Positions 1-7,367 are shown, numbered from the stretch's first letter. The stretch: DNA of 26,320 bases from Gammaproteobacteria bacterium (GCA_028293725.1 JAQGOE010000264.1:1-26320), one strand, 5' to 3'. Notes: a model not told the origin generated them from the letters alone. Numbers and translations are program-made.

Positions 1-347
1 GGGTTTCGTGCTACGTCGCTGGCGAGCGCGGCAATCGCGCAGCCGTCTCCGGGATTGTCACGATGTTCCGCGGAAAGATAGGCATCGAGAAATTGCCGTC
101 TCGCCGCCTTGGAGTTCCTTGCCGAAGTTATCTGGTCGGCCAGGTTCCCCATGACCCGGTCGATCACTTCCGTGACGAGCGCTTCTCTGGAGGCGAAATG
201 GTTGTAGAACGGCCCATGCGTGAGCTTCGCGGCCTTCATGATCTCGGGAACACTGACTCCGTTGAGCCCCCGCTCCCTGAAAAGCCTGGAGGCTTCCTGC
301 AGGATTCTCCGGTGGCGGGCGGCGGTCACATCTGCCGGGTATCTCAC
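1..347 (-). CDS. TetR/AcrR-family transcriptional repressor (partial, C-terminus off the left edge)
   Basis: About 115 N-terminal residues are present and the frame runs off the window. The helix-turn-helix is clear: residues of the type RHRRILQEASRLFRERG are followed by VSVPEIMKAAKLTHGPFYNH, the classical TetR recognition helix. A stretch GCAIAALASDVAR near the edge matches the start of the ligand domain in TetR proteins that control oxidoreductase genes. I chose the GTG at 347 because a GAGG Shine-Dalgarno lies 8 bases upstream and an in-frame TGA lies just beyond it. The protein should bind as a dimer to the divergent promoter region and repress the neighbouring reductase, probably until a small electrophile or quinone binds; the ligand is inference. 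Confidence 0.88.
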   Translation of the reverse strand, partial: MRYPADVTAARHRRILQEASRLFRERGLNGVSVPEIMKAAKLTHGPFYNHFASREALVTEVIDRVMGNLADQITSARNSKAARRQFLDAYLSAEHRDNPGDGCAIAALASDVARN

Positions 348-366
348 GCTTGTGCCTCACAATGTC

Positions 367-395
367 TTGACACCAAGCATGACACTCATCATGCT
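367..395 (+). promoter_or_regulatory. Putative promoter of the reductase gene
   Basis: A perfect TTGACA -35 box lies at 367-372. A weak -10 (CATGCT, 390-395) follows after a 17-base spacer. The first CATGA-N6-TCATG repeat fills most of the spacer and overlaps the -10, so a bound repressor would block polymerase. The -10 match is poor, so the exact start point is uncertain. Confidence 0.4.
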
Positions 396-421
396 ACAAA
401 TCAAACATGATTATCATCATG
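378..421. promoter_or_regulatory. Tandem TetR operator candidates
   Basis: Two copies of the inverted repeat CATGA-N6-TCATG lie at 378-393 and 406-421, with centres 28 bp apart. Arm sequence and spacing are identical in both. They lie between the TetR start (347) and the reductase start (457). Duplicated spaced palindromes in a divergent intergenic region are typical TetR operators. Assignment to this TetR is inference from position. Confidence 0.65.
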
Positions 422-456
422 CTTAAGCGGTTTATCGTCCGAAAGGAGAACCGAAC

Positions 457-1425
457 ATGCGTGCTGTTCATCTCACCGCCTATGGGAACCCCGTCGATGG
501 CATCGAGTTCGTCGAGATTCCGGAACCACCTGAGCCAGGCGCAAACCAGGTTCTGGTCGGTGTCGAGTTCTCACCTATCAATCCCAACGACCTCTCGCTC
601 GCGCGGGGCACGTATGCCGTGCGACCCGCACTTCCGACCGTAATCGGCAACGAAGGCGTCGGCCGCATTCTGCGCGCGGGCCCGGGCGTCAAGACCGTCA
701 AAACTGGCGATCGCGTGGTGGTGCCTCTCTCGAGCTTCGCGTGGCGGGAGCGCATGTTGATTCCAGCAGAAGGCCTTTTCGCCCTGCCCACTCGAGCGGA
801 TCCGCAGCAACTGGCGATGCTGGGCATCAACCCGCCGACCGCAGCGCTCCTTTTGAGCGAGTTTGTCAGCTTGAAGTCCAATGACTGGGTCGTTCAGAAC
901 GCCGCCAATTCCGGTGTAGGGCGCTGGGTGATCGCATTCGCCAAGGCCCGCGGCTTCAGAACTGTGAACATCGTGAGACGTCCCGAGCTCGTGAGTGAGT
1001 TGAAGACTCTTGGAGCGGACGCCGTTCTCGTTGATTCCCCCGAACTCGGCCGCCAGATCAAAGAGGTGGTCGGTCAAGCCGACGTGCGCCTGGCGCTCGA
1101 TGGGGTGAGTGGTCAGTCGACAGGAACATTAGCGGCGGCGCTTACGATGCACGGCACCGTGGTCGCCTATTCCGCCATGAGCAAGGCGCCCATCGCCGTA
1201 AGCCCTCTGGATGTAATCTTCAAAGCACTCACGGTGCGTGGCTTCTTCATGGGACACGCGGAGTATGCGGACAAGATCCCGGCCGCTATAAAACAGGCGG
1301 CCCAGATGATCGACACGGGCCAGGTGCGCATCCCGGTGGCCGCTAGCTATCCGCTCAAGGCAATCAAGGATGCAGTGGCACATGCCGAACGGGGTGGGAA
1401 GGTCCTTCTGGACGTTGCCGCGTGA
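457..1425 (+). CDS. Medium-chain dehydrogenase/reductase, quinone or 2-enoyl reductase type
   Basis: 322 residues, the usual length for the MDR superfamily. The N-terminal GroES-like domain (about 1-120) has the INPNDLSLARG loop of quinone oxidoreductases and 2-enoyl thioester reductases, with no cysteine where zinc-dependent alcohol dehydrogenases bind the catalytic zinc. The Rossmann domain carries NAANSGVGR (about residues 148-156), the nucleotide-binding loop seen in MECR/ETR-like enzymes, then VNIVRR, which suggests NADPH preference. It probably reduces a carbon-carbon double bond of an enone, quinone or enoyl thioester in the cytoplasm. An AAGGAG ribosome site precedes the ATG. It is divergent from the TetR gene and is probably induced by the TetR ligand, a common detoxification pair. 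The substrate cannot be read from sequence. Confidence 0.88.
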   Translation: MRAVHLTAYGNPVDGIEFVEIPEPPEPGANQVLVGVEFSPINPNDLSLARGTYAVRPALPTVIGNEGVGRILRAGPGVKTVKTGDRVVVPLSSFAWRERMLIPAEGLFALPTRADPQQLAMLGINPPTAALLLSEFVSLKSNDWVVQNAANSGVGRWVIAFAKARGFRTVNIVRRPELVSELKTLGADAVLVDSPELGRQIKEVVGQADVRLALDGVSGQSTGTLAAALTMHGTVVAYSAMSKAPIAVSPLDVIFKALTVRGFFMGHAEYADKIPAAIKQAAQMIDTGQVRIPVAASYPLKAIKDAVAHAERGGKVLLDVAA

Positions 1426-1468
1426 GTTGCCGGACGTGCAGCGCTTCGGACTGGGCGGCATCCATGAA

Positions 1469-1498
1469 GGGGGGTTGGCGATCCGAGCCCTGCCCCCC
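1469..1498. terminator. Possible terminator hairpin between convergent genes
   Basis: A run of six G (1469-1474) pairs with six C (1493-1498), and an inner GGC/GCC pairing is possible. It sits between the stops of the reductase and the thioesterase. No T-tract follows on either side, so it may be only weakly functional. Confidence 0.3.
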
Positions 1499-1575
1499 GC
1501 GCCGGTGCCGCAGCACTCTCAGTTGTTCAAAGCCCCAGGTCTTTCGTAAGGTTGGGTACACACGGTTTTTGTTTC

Positions 1576-2106
1576 TCAGATTGCAGCAGGAATAAAGGCC
1601 CAGGTCGCCGTCGCGTGAACCGCGATTCCGGGAGTTCGGGGTTCGACGAAAGTGCACTCGGTAAAAATGAGCGTTCGCCCCCGTTTGCGAACGGTGGCAG
1701 CGACGATGACGTCTCCGTCCGGAATGGCGTTCATGAAGTCCGCAGCGATCGTTACCGTCGCGACGTTTCGCAATTCACCGAGGTGACCCATGATTGCAAT
1801 GGCCATGGCCGCGTCGGCACACGCCAACAGGGCCTGGCCCGAAAGCGCGTTGCCAGGCCGCAGAATTCGGGCATTGCGCGGCAGACGCAGAACGGTGCCC
1901 GCGGGTGAGCACGCTTTCACGATCAGACCCAGCTCCCGCGTCCACGGGGATACCAGTTCCGCCAGAAATTCACTCGCCTCCGCGGGGCCGAACAGGGTGC
2001 GCGCCCTCAGCGCGCGCGCATCGGCCGGGGGGAAGTCCGACCCCGCGGAGTACGTCATCACTTCAACATTTTCGGAATCGTCCAGGCTGGAGGAGCACAA
2101 AGACAT
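1576..2106 (-). CDS. PaaI-like hot-dog thioesterase family protein
   Basis: 176 residues. The C-terminal 130 residues look like a PaaI/YbgC-type hot-dog domain: GNALSGQALLACADAAMAIA resembles the central helix and its acidic residue, followed by ATVTIAADFMNAIPDGDVIV and VRKRGRTLIFTECTFV, the usual strand pattern of acyl-CoA thioesterases. It would hydrolyse an acyl-CoA or arylacyl-CoA in the cytoplasm. The first 16-20 residues look non-conserved, so an internal ATG at 2058 is a possible start. It lies downstream of the CRP-like gene on the same strand after a 199-bp gap in which I see no clear terminator, so read-through is possible. It could also be a non-catalytic hot-dog protein. Confidence 0.75.
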   Translation of the reverse strand: MSLCSSSLDDSENVEVMTYSAGSDFPPADARALRARTLFGPAEASEFLAELVSPWTRELGLIVKACSPAGTVLRLPRNARILRPGNALSGQALLACADAAMAIAIMGHLGELRNVATVTIAADFMNAIPDGDVIVAATVRKRGRTLIFTECTFVEPRTPGIAVHATATWAFIPAAI

Positions 2107-2305
2107 GTCATTTACCCCGAGTCAGTGCAACGCCCCTCACCCGGTTGGGCTCGAGGCAGGCGCGCATGGTGTCGGCTCGGGCGCCTGAGTTCTGTCAATC
2201 GGATGACACAACGGGGCCGCAGGGAAGCGGAAGTGGGAACAAGGGCCGTGTGTGAAGAGCCTCAGCGCTTGTGCAGGGCGAACGGCTCCGCGCGCTACAG
2301 GACGA

Positions 2306-2992
2306 CTACTGTTCTCGGACGAGGGCTTCCAGGGAAGACGCGCTGCAGATCGTCAGGTGACCCCGTCCGGACACAATCCAGCCGTTAGCCTTCCAGACCT
2401 GCAGGTACTGGTTGACGATCTGACGCGAGACACCCAGGAACTGCGCAAGCTCTTCCTGCGAGAGGGCGAGCTTGATCCCGGACGGCGTGCGCGTGCCATT
2501 GAGTTGGGTGAGGCTCAGCAGTCGTTTCGCCATTCTTGCGGGAACGCTCAGCAGCGCCGAGTCCTCCATCAACTGTGCCGTCCAACGAACACGCCGGCAT
2601 AGAAGCCCGATCAGGTGGGCAGCGAGTTGGGGTTCGGTACTCAACAACGCGAGAAACTGCTCACGCTTGAAAATGATCAGCTCGGTGCGAGCCATGGCGG
2701 TGGCTGTTGCGGTTCGCGGCTGGCCATCGAGCAGCGCGATCTCTCCGAAGGAATCGCCCGGCTCCATGATGTTGAGAAACACCTCTTTACCCGTGGGCAG
2801 ACTGGCGCTGATGCGCACGCGCCCGCTAACCACCCCGCACAGGGAGTCTCCGGGGTCGCCACGCATGAAAACGATCGCATCCTTTTCGTAAACGCGCCTG
2901 GAGCCCAGTGCTGCGATTCGGGCTAGCGTTGCCTGCGGCAGTCCGCGGAACAGGCTGTCGCGCTCAACAACGGTTTTTGCGGTGATGGGCAC
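2306..2992 (-). CDS. CRP/FNR-superfamily regulator with cyclic-nucleotide-binding domain
   Basis: 228 residues from the chosen GTG, close to the usual CRP length. The cNMP-binding domain (about 10-125) has PGDSFGEIALLDGQPRTATA, matching the phosphate-binding cassette of CRP: G and E, then R-T at the place of Arg82-Ser83. In the C-helix a Thr aligns with CRP Thr127 (contacts adenine), while the next position is Ala instead of Ser128. The helix-turn-helix is LSQEELAQFLGVSRQIVNQY (about 170-190). There is no FNR-type cysteine cluster, so oxygen sensing through Fe-S is unlikely. The frame is open to a TTG at 3055, but that would leave only 18 bp to the divergent gene and would cover its -10 box. 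Next to a nucleotide cyclase operon, it probably responds to that cyclase's product; this is inference. Confidence 0.88.
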   Translation of the reverse strand: MPITAKTVVERDSLFRGLPQATLARIAALGSRRVYEKDAIVFMRGDPGDSLCGVVSGRVRISASLPTGKEVFLNIMEPGDSFGEIALLDGQPRTATATAMARTELIIFKREQFLALLSTEPQLAAHLIGLLCRRVRWTAQLMEDSALLSVPARMAKRLLSLTQLNGTRTPSGIKLALSQEELAQFLGVSRQIVNQYLQVWKANGWIVSGRGHLTICSASSLEALVREQ

Positions 2993-2997
2993 GAGCC

Positions 2998-3007
2998 GGA
3001 CCGGTCC
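2998..3007. promoter_or_regulatory. 10-bp palindrome GGACCGGTCC in the divergent promoter region
   Basis: This perfect palindrome lies just upstream of the CRP-like start (2992) and about 30 bp upstream of the -10 of the operon at 3074. It does not resemble the E. coli CRP consensus TGTGA-N6-TCACA. It is a candidate operator only. Confidence 0.3.
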
Positions 3008-3037
3008 AGTTGGGAGTAAAGCGTGGAGGCATTGGAG

Positions 3038-3043
3038 TATAGT
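3038..3043 (+). promoter_or_regulatory. -10 box (TATAGT) of the barrel/cupredoxin/cyclase operon
   Basis: TATAGT differs from consensus at one base and lies 30 bp upstream of the ATG at 3074. No good -35 lies at the right spacing, which is usual for activator-dependent promoters and would suit control by the divergent CRP-like protein. Confidence 0.4.
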
Positions 3044-3049
3044 CGCGTC

Positions 3050-3064
3050 CCCCAACCCTTGGGG
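3050..3064 (+). promoter_or_regulatory. Small hairpin CCCCAA-CCC-TTGGGG ahead of the ribosome site
   Basis: A 6-bp perfect stem with a 3-base loop ends nine bases before the ATG at 3074, touching the ribosome-binding region (AGGAA). It could tune translation or serve as a DNA operator. It is directly visible, but its function is unknown. Confidence 0.35.
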
Positions 3065-3073
3065 TGACAGGAA

Positions 3074-4291
3074 ATGACTCCCCGGCTCGAGCGCCTGACC
3101 ACATACCTCCTGTTGGCTTGCTGCTGCGCTATTTCGCAGCCCGCATACGCACAGTACGAGGTCGAGCAGGAGAGGAGTATCTGGCTGCGGGGGCTGCTGG
3201 ATGTGCGCCTCGTCAACGGCGGCCCGGCGGCCAGTTGGACCGACCGCGGCCCCGGCAAGATGCGCTATGGGGGCAGCCCGACGGACAATGGCTTTGAACG
3301 TGCAACTCGCCTGGTCCTCTCCCAGGCCGCATTGCAGATCGGTGCACTCCTCCCTTGGGACGTCCGAGCCCGGGCCCAGTTGAATATCGAGCCGGACATC
3401 GCAGGAAACTACCGACCCTGGCTCATCGAGGCCACCCTGCGTAAGGAATGGGGCGCAACGAACCGCGGCTGGGGCCTCCAGGGAGGTGCGATGAACGTGC
3501 CTTTTTCCCTCGAGAACACGGGCCCCGGTTGGACGCCGGCCTATACGATTTCCGCCTCAACCCTCAACAGTTGGCTCTGGGAGGACATCAGCCTGGCAGG
3601 GGCCGAGGGCGAGGGATGGTATGTGACCCGGTCGGGCATCCGGGTCGGCGCCCTAATCGGAGCCGGATATGGCGGTGACCAGATCGGTCGAATCCTGGCC
3701 CTGCGCGGCTGGGTCATGGGGGACACGCTGGCGGGCATCAATGGCGATCTCGCCTTGCCGGGGCGCAATGATCGAAACAGCCAATTCAACGACCGGGACC
3801 ACCGGGCGGCCGTGTATTCGTGGCTCTCCGTGGGCGATGCCGGAGAGATCGCTTCGGCCCGGCTGGGAGTCATGGATAACCGCGGCGACGAAAGCAGTCC
3901 CGGCGTGTGGCACACCCATTTCACGACCCTTGGCATGGTTTTGCACCCATATAGTCGCATCGACGTTCTGACGCAGTACCTGGAAGGAACGGCGCGAGTG
4001 CGTTCCCCGGCAAATGACAGCGCGATGTCTGCGTTCTACGCCCTCGTCTCGTATCACACCCTCAGACAGCGAGTGAGTGTTCGATACGATTCCTTCCGCG
4101 TCCACGATCTGGACGGGGGGCCCTCTACGAACGAGCACGGTCACGCGGTTACCACCGCGTACCTCGTTGAGTTCGGCTTGCGTAGCCGCGTCGCATTGGA
4201 GCACATCTGGATGCACAGTTATCGGGAGGCAACGGGGTCGGTGAACCCGACTCCTGACGGATGGCAACTCAGCTATAGGTTTCGCTACTGA
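3074..4291 (+). CDS. Exported beta-barrel-like outer membrane protein of unknown function
   Basis: 405 residues with a signal peptide (LLLACCCAISQPAYA, cut before QYEVEQ). The mature part is rich in alternating hydrophobic/polar strands, aromatic residues and Gly-Asp turns, and ends in SYRFRY, a terminal aromatic as in outer membrane barrels. Segments such as VRARAQLNIEPDIAGNYRPW and the many Trp residues look like porin or phosphate-selective-porin-like barrels, but I cannot name a family. AGGAA precedes the ATG. It is the first gene of a tight operon: the next ATG follows its stop by 7 bases. It probably sits in the outer membrane and works with the cupredoxin-like protein and the cyclase; the role is inferred only from context. 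Confidence 0.75.
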   Translation: MTPRLERLTTYLLLACCCAISQPAYAQYEVEQERSIWLRGLLDVRLVNGGPAASWTDRGPGKMRYGGSPTDNGFERATRLVLSQAALQIGALLPWDVRARAQLNIEPDIAGNYRPWLIEATLRKEWGATNRGWGLQGGAMNVPFSLENTGPGWTPAYTISASTLNSWLWEDISLAGAEGEGWYVTRSGIRVGALIGAGYGGDQIGRILALRGWVMGDTLAGINGDLALPGRNDRNSQFNDRDHRAAVYSWLSVGDAGEIASARLGVMDNRGDESSPGVWHTHFTTLGMVLHPYSRIDVLTQYLEGTARVRSPANDSAMSAFYALVSYHTLRQRVSVRYDSFRVHDLDGGPSTNEHGHAVTTAYLVEFGLRSRVALEHIWMHSYREATGSVNPTPDGWQLSYRFRY

Positions 4292-4298
4292 GCAACGA

Positions 4299-4952
4299 AT
4301 GGCCCGTCACTTCCTCAATCGGCATTGGCTGGCTCTTCTCGCCATGCCGCTGGCGCAGCCGGCGGCGGCAGCCGGGTCCGTCTCCGGAAGCGTCACGGCG
4401 CCGCAAGGCGCTGCCATCGCCGGCGCGGTCGTGTTCGTACAGGTGCCCTCCCCGCCGACCGCCAGTCAGCACGCAACCGCGGTTGTCGATCAGGTCGAGA
4501 AGACATTCGTTCCCGGAATATTGCCGATCATGGTCGGCACGTACGTGCGCTTCCCGAACCACGACCAGATTCAGCACCACGTTTATTCGTTCTCACCGAC
4601 CAAGACCTTCGAGCTGCCCCTGTACAAGGGAGAAGACGCGCCGCCCGTGCTCTTCGACAAGGCGGGTGTCGTCAAGATCGGTTGCAACATCCACGACTGG
4701 ATGTCAGGCATCATCCTCGTATTACCGACTCCCCACTTCACCGTCACGGACGCGAGCGGGAAATACGTCCTCGAAAATGTGCCGGAGGGAAACTACACGT
4801 TGGTCGTCTGGCATGCCCAGAGCCATGTGAAGCCCGAAGACACCGCCCGGCAGATCCAGGTTCGCGAGGATGTAGGGAACGTAAACTTCACACTGACCCT
4901 GTCCCCTGCCCGACTCCGCCCCGCAGTGCACGGCAGCCGGGCAGATCCGTGA
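4299..4952 (+). CDS. Periplasmic cupredoxin-like protein with carboxypeptidase-regulatory-like segment
   Basis: 217 residues with a signal peptide ending near PAAAAGSV. The body resembles proteins often labelled methylamine utilization protein: a cupredoxin-like fold with FPNHDQIQHHVYSF (residues 85-98, His88/93/94) and KIGCNIHDWMSG (Cys129, His132, Met135), which would give the His-Cys-His-Met ligands of a type 1 copper site. It also has a beta-sandwich character (GSVTAPQGAAIAGAVV at the N-terminus; TDASGKYVLENVPEGNYTL near the C-terminus). The His-to-Met spacing (two residues) is shorter than in plastocyanin or azurin. It could carry copper and electrons or act as a periplasmic metal or ligand sensor. 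Its stop overlaps the GTG of the cyclase (GTGA), so the two are translationally coupled and probably act together. Confidence 0.8.
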   Translation: MARHFLNRHWLALLAMPLAQPAAAAGSVSGSVTAPQGAAIAGAVVFVQVPSPPTASQHATAVVDQVEKTFVPGILPIMVGTYVRFPNHDQIQHHVYSFSPTKTFELPLYKGEDAPPVLFDKAGVVKIGCNIHDWMSGIILVLPTPHFTVTDASGKYVLENVPEGNYTLVVWHAQSHVKPEDTARQIQVREDVGNVNFTLTLSPARLRPAVHGSRADP

Positions 4953-6685
4953 TTTTGCGCCCGGGACGCAGTCTGCGGACGGCGATCTTCGTCGCCTTCT
5001 CGACACTCATCCTGGCCGTTCTCCTGGCCACGCTCGGCCTGACACAGTGGGTGGTCGGCCGGGAGGCGGTCCGGGGGCTCAGCCGCGACCTGCGTACGAC
5101 GGGCCAGGTCTTCGCGAGCCAACTCGAGGAGCGGGCCGTTCGCCTGCAGACCAACTCGACCCTGTTGGCGAGCGATTTCGCGTTGAAACGCGTCTTCGCC
5201 ACGCACTTCGACCCTGAAAGGTACGATGCCGAGACGCTTGCCTCGGCGGGTCTGAGTTATCGGCAGCGCCTGGGCGTGCAACTGGTCTGGATGACGGACG
5301 AAGCAGGGACACTACTCGCGGCCTCGCCCGCCGGAAAGCCGCTGGGCCAGTCCCTCGCCGCTTTCGCCCCTCTCAGGGAGGCAATCGAAAGCCAGGCCGC
5401 CGTGACAGGCATCGTGGAGGTCGACGGGGAGATCTACCAGATGGTTGCGGTCCCCGTGTTAGGTCCCGATGTGATCGGTTTTCTGATGCTCGGTCAGGTC
5501 ATCGACGACTCGGTCGCGTCTCGTTTGAAGAAAGACACGCATTCCGACATTGCGTTCCTGACGGCATCGCACGTATTTGCATCGTCCTGGCCGACGTCAG
5601 GGCAGCACGAGCGCGTACGCTCCGCCGTCTCGCAGTTAGCAGCGCTGTCAGGAAGAAGCGACACACTCGATCCGGTCCCGTTGCAGGCCGGCGCCGAGAG
5701 ATTCCTGTCGCTTGCCGTTCCGATCGAAGCTCACCTGTCGCACCCGCTGTACGCGCTCATCCAGGGCTCATACGATGCGGCCCTGGCACCACTGCACGCA
5801 TTGCAATGGCGGATTGGCGCAATCGGTACACTTGGGCTCGCCGGTGCGCTGCTGACAGGGATGCTTCTCGCCCGCAGCATCACCAGGCCGGTCAGGACCC
5901 TCGTGCAGGCCATGCATGTGGTGTTAGGAGGTAATCTGCGCCACCGTGCGCAGGTTGAGCGCAATGACGAGCTCGGCTTTCTCGCGAACTCCTTCAACGA
6001 AATGGTGGGCGGTCTGCAGGAGCGGGAGCGGATCAAGGACACGTTCGGCCGTTTCGTATCCCGCGATGTGGCAGCAGCCGTTCTCAGCGGCCGCGTTCCC
6101 CTGGCCGGAGAGCGGCTCGAAGTGAGCATCCTGTTTCAGGACATCCGTGGCTTTTCGGCGCTCGCGGAGCAACTGGATCCGGCGGCGCTGCTGCAGGTGT
6201 TGAACCAGTTCTTCACTGAAGTCGTGACGGCGGTGGAGGCTGAGGGCGGCGTCGTAAAGCAATTCACCGGCGATGGCGTCATGGCGCTGTTCGGCGCTCC
6301 CCAGGCCAGCGCGGATCATGTCGAGCGCGCTGCCCGCGCGGCACTCGGAATCGTCGAGCGCGTGGCCCGACTGAACGTCCTGCTGCATTCCGGTGAGACA
6401 CCGCCGCTGCAGATCGGCATCGGAGTTCATACGGGCGAGGTGATCGCGGGCCTGATAGGTCCCGATGCACGAGTGGAATACGGGGTTGTCGGAGAGCCGG
6501 TCAACCTGGCCAGTCGCATTGAAGCGTTGACCAAGGATCTGAAGGCGACAATTCTCGTGTCTAGAGAAATCGCAGCCCGGCTCGGGCCGCGGTTCGTGCT
6601 GGGCCGCACTGCCGTGTTGCCCGTCAAGGGCCGGACCGATCCGATCGAAGTCGTTGAGCTCCTGGCCCACCCCACGGGTGCCTGA
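4949..6685 (+). CDS. Membrane class III adenylate/guanylate cyclase with Cache-like sensor and HAMP
   Basis: 578 residues from a GTG that overlaps the upstream stop (GTGA). The frame is open back to 4325, but that part is a shadow of the cupredoxin gene. Order: TM1 (about 10-30), periplasmic double-Cache-like sensor (about 35-285), TM2 (about 287-307), HAMP (about 305-360), and a class III cyclase domain (about 370-570). Catalytic residues seen are metal-binding Asp398 (FQDIRGFS) and Asp442 (FTGDGVMALFG), base-selecting Lys437, and transition-state Asn519 and Arg523 (VNLASR). The second base-selecting position is Glu510 (VEYG) where adenylate cyclases usually have Asp, so ATP is likely but GTP is not excluded. 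It would turn a periplasmic signal into a cyclic nucleotide for the divergent CRP-like regulator. Confidence 0.92.
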   Translation: MILRPGRSLRTAIFVAFSTLILAVLLATLGLTQWVVGREAVRGLSRDLRTTGQVFASQLEERAVRLQTNSTLLASDFALKRVFATHFDPERYDAETLASAGLSYRQRLGVQLVWMTDEAGTLLAASPAGKPLGQSLAAFAPLREAIESQAAVTGIVEVDGEIYQMVAVPVLGPDVIGFLMLGQVIDDSVASRLKKDTHSDIAFLTASHVFASSWPTSGQHERVRSAVSQLAALSGRSDTLDPVPLQAGAERFLSLAVPIEAHLSHPLYALIQGSYDAALAPLHALQWRIGAIGTLGLAGALLTGMLLARSITRPVRTLVQAMHVVLGGNLRHRAQVERNDELGFLANSFNEMVGGLQERERIKDTFGRFVSRDVAAAVLSGRVPLAGERLEVSILFQDIRGFSALAEQLDPAALLQVLNQFFTEVVTAVEAEGGVVKQFTGDGVMALFGAPQASADHVERAARAALGIVERVARLNVLLHSGETPPLQIGIGVHTGEVIAGLIGPDARVEYGVVGEPVNLASRIEALTKDLKATILVSREIAARLGPRFVLGRTAVLPVKGRTDPIEVVELLAHPTGA

Positions 6686-6749
6686 TGGGCTCACTTAGCG
6701 CACCAGACACCCGAGGTGGGTTCCGACTTACGGTTGGAAAACCTGGCCG

Positions 6750-7367
6750 TTATTTAAGCTGCCGCAACGGGCCAGTGTCATCAGCGAAGTTCGCGGTGTT
6801 CAGGACCTGAATCCCCGCGTTGTGTTCGCCGTTGAATGGCGTCACCGTAGCCGGGCAGCCGGCATTCTGAGCGTCCGTGGGCGAGTTGAACCACAAGCCC
6901 AGATGATACATCTGGAGTGGAGCTGTGGGAGGGTTCACGCTCGCATCCGGGAACGGGCCGCCGAAGACAACGGGAGCAGGTGCGCTACCGGGTGCGACGG
7001 TGAATGTCTCGATGCTGAAGATTCCCCGGACGTGCTGAAACGCGTTGCCATACTCATCGCTCTCCACATCAGCCTGATACCAGGACATCCCAAACGGGGC
7101 CTTCGGCACCTGGAGGACAAAGAAGTCGAAGCCGGTCTTCGGGGGCAGGCCATGCGCCGAAATGTATAGATCCTGGGCGGTGCCGTCATCGACCACCCTG
7201 ACATCGGCGCGCGCATGCGGGAGGCAGGTAGCCGCGCCGGCCGATACGGCCATATCGAACTCAATACGCTTGTGTGGGCCCTTGGCGAACGCTGTTCCGG
7301 TCGTCAGCAGCAGGGCCGCGACTACCGCGCCAACGCGGCGTGACGTTGCAGAAATTTGTGTATTCAC
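6750..7367 (-). CDS. Secreted protein of unknown function
   Basis: 205 residues from a GTG with a good GGAGAG ribosome site; an open extension to 7451 lacks one. A signal peptide (VGAVVAALLLTTGTAFA) is cut before KGPHKR. The mature part is beta-rich with two cysteines (TCLPHARAD and NAGCPA), which could form a disulfide. It has motifs that recur in uncharacterised exported proteins: FDFFVLQVPKAPFGMSWYQ, HLGLWFNSPTDAQNAGC, TPFNGEHNAGIQVLNT. I do not know a named domain. It diverges from the exported protein at 7542, sharing a 174-bp promoter region, and converges with the cyclase gene. A possible role in binding a ligand at the cell surface is only a guess. Confidence 0.75.
   Translation of the reverse strand: MNTQISATSRRVGAVVAALLLTTGTAFAKGPHKRIEFDMAVSAGAATCLPHARADVRVVDDGTAQDLYISAHGLPPKTGFDFFVLQVPKAPFGMSWYQADVESDEYGNAFQHVRGIFSIETFTVAPGSAPAPVVFGGPFPDASVNPPTAPLQMYHLGLWFNSPTDAQNAGCPATVTPFNGEHNAGIQVLNTANFADDTGPLRQLK

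Noticed and set aside
58..360. 100-codon open frame on the minus strand beside the left edge
   Set aside because: It is an out-of-frame shadow of the TetR gene; the adjacent frame encodes an unmistakable TetR helix-turn-helix.
1426..2305. Open frames on the + strand (for example 1552-1908 and 1794-2255) opposite the thioesterase
   Set aside because: They are compositionally odd (Arg/Ser/Gly-rich), match no family I know, and are fully explained as antisense shadows.
2993..3055. N-terminal extension of the CRP-like protein to a TTG at 3055
   Set aside because: It would cover the -10 box of the divergent operon, adds residues unlike the family, and has no ribosome site. The GTG at 2992 also lacks a strong site, so this stays slightly open.
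4325..4948. Open frame extending the cyclase gene leftwards by over 200 codons
   Set aside because: It runs through the cupredoxin gene in another frame, gives an Arg-rich low-complexity sequence, and a GTG at the exact stop overlap gives a proper membrane N-terminus.
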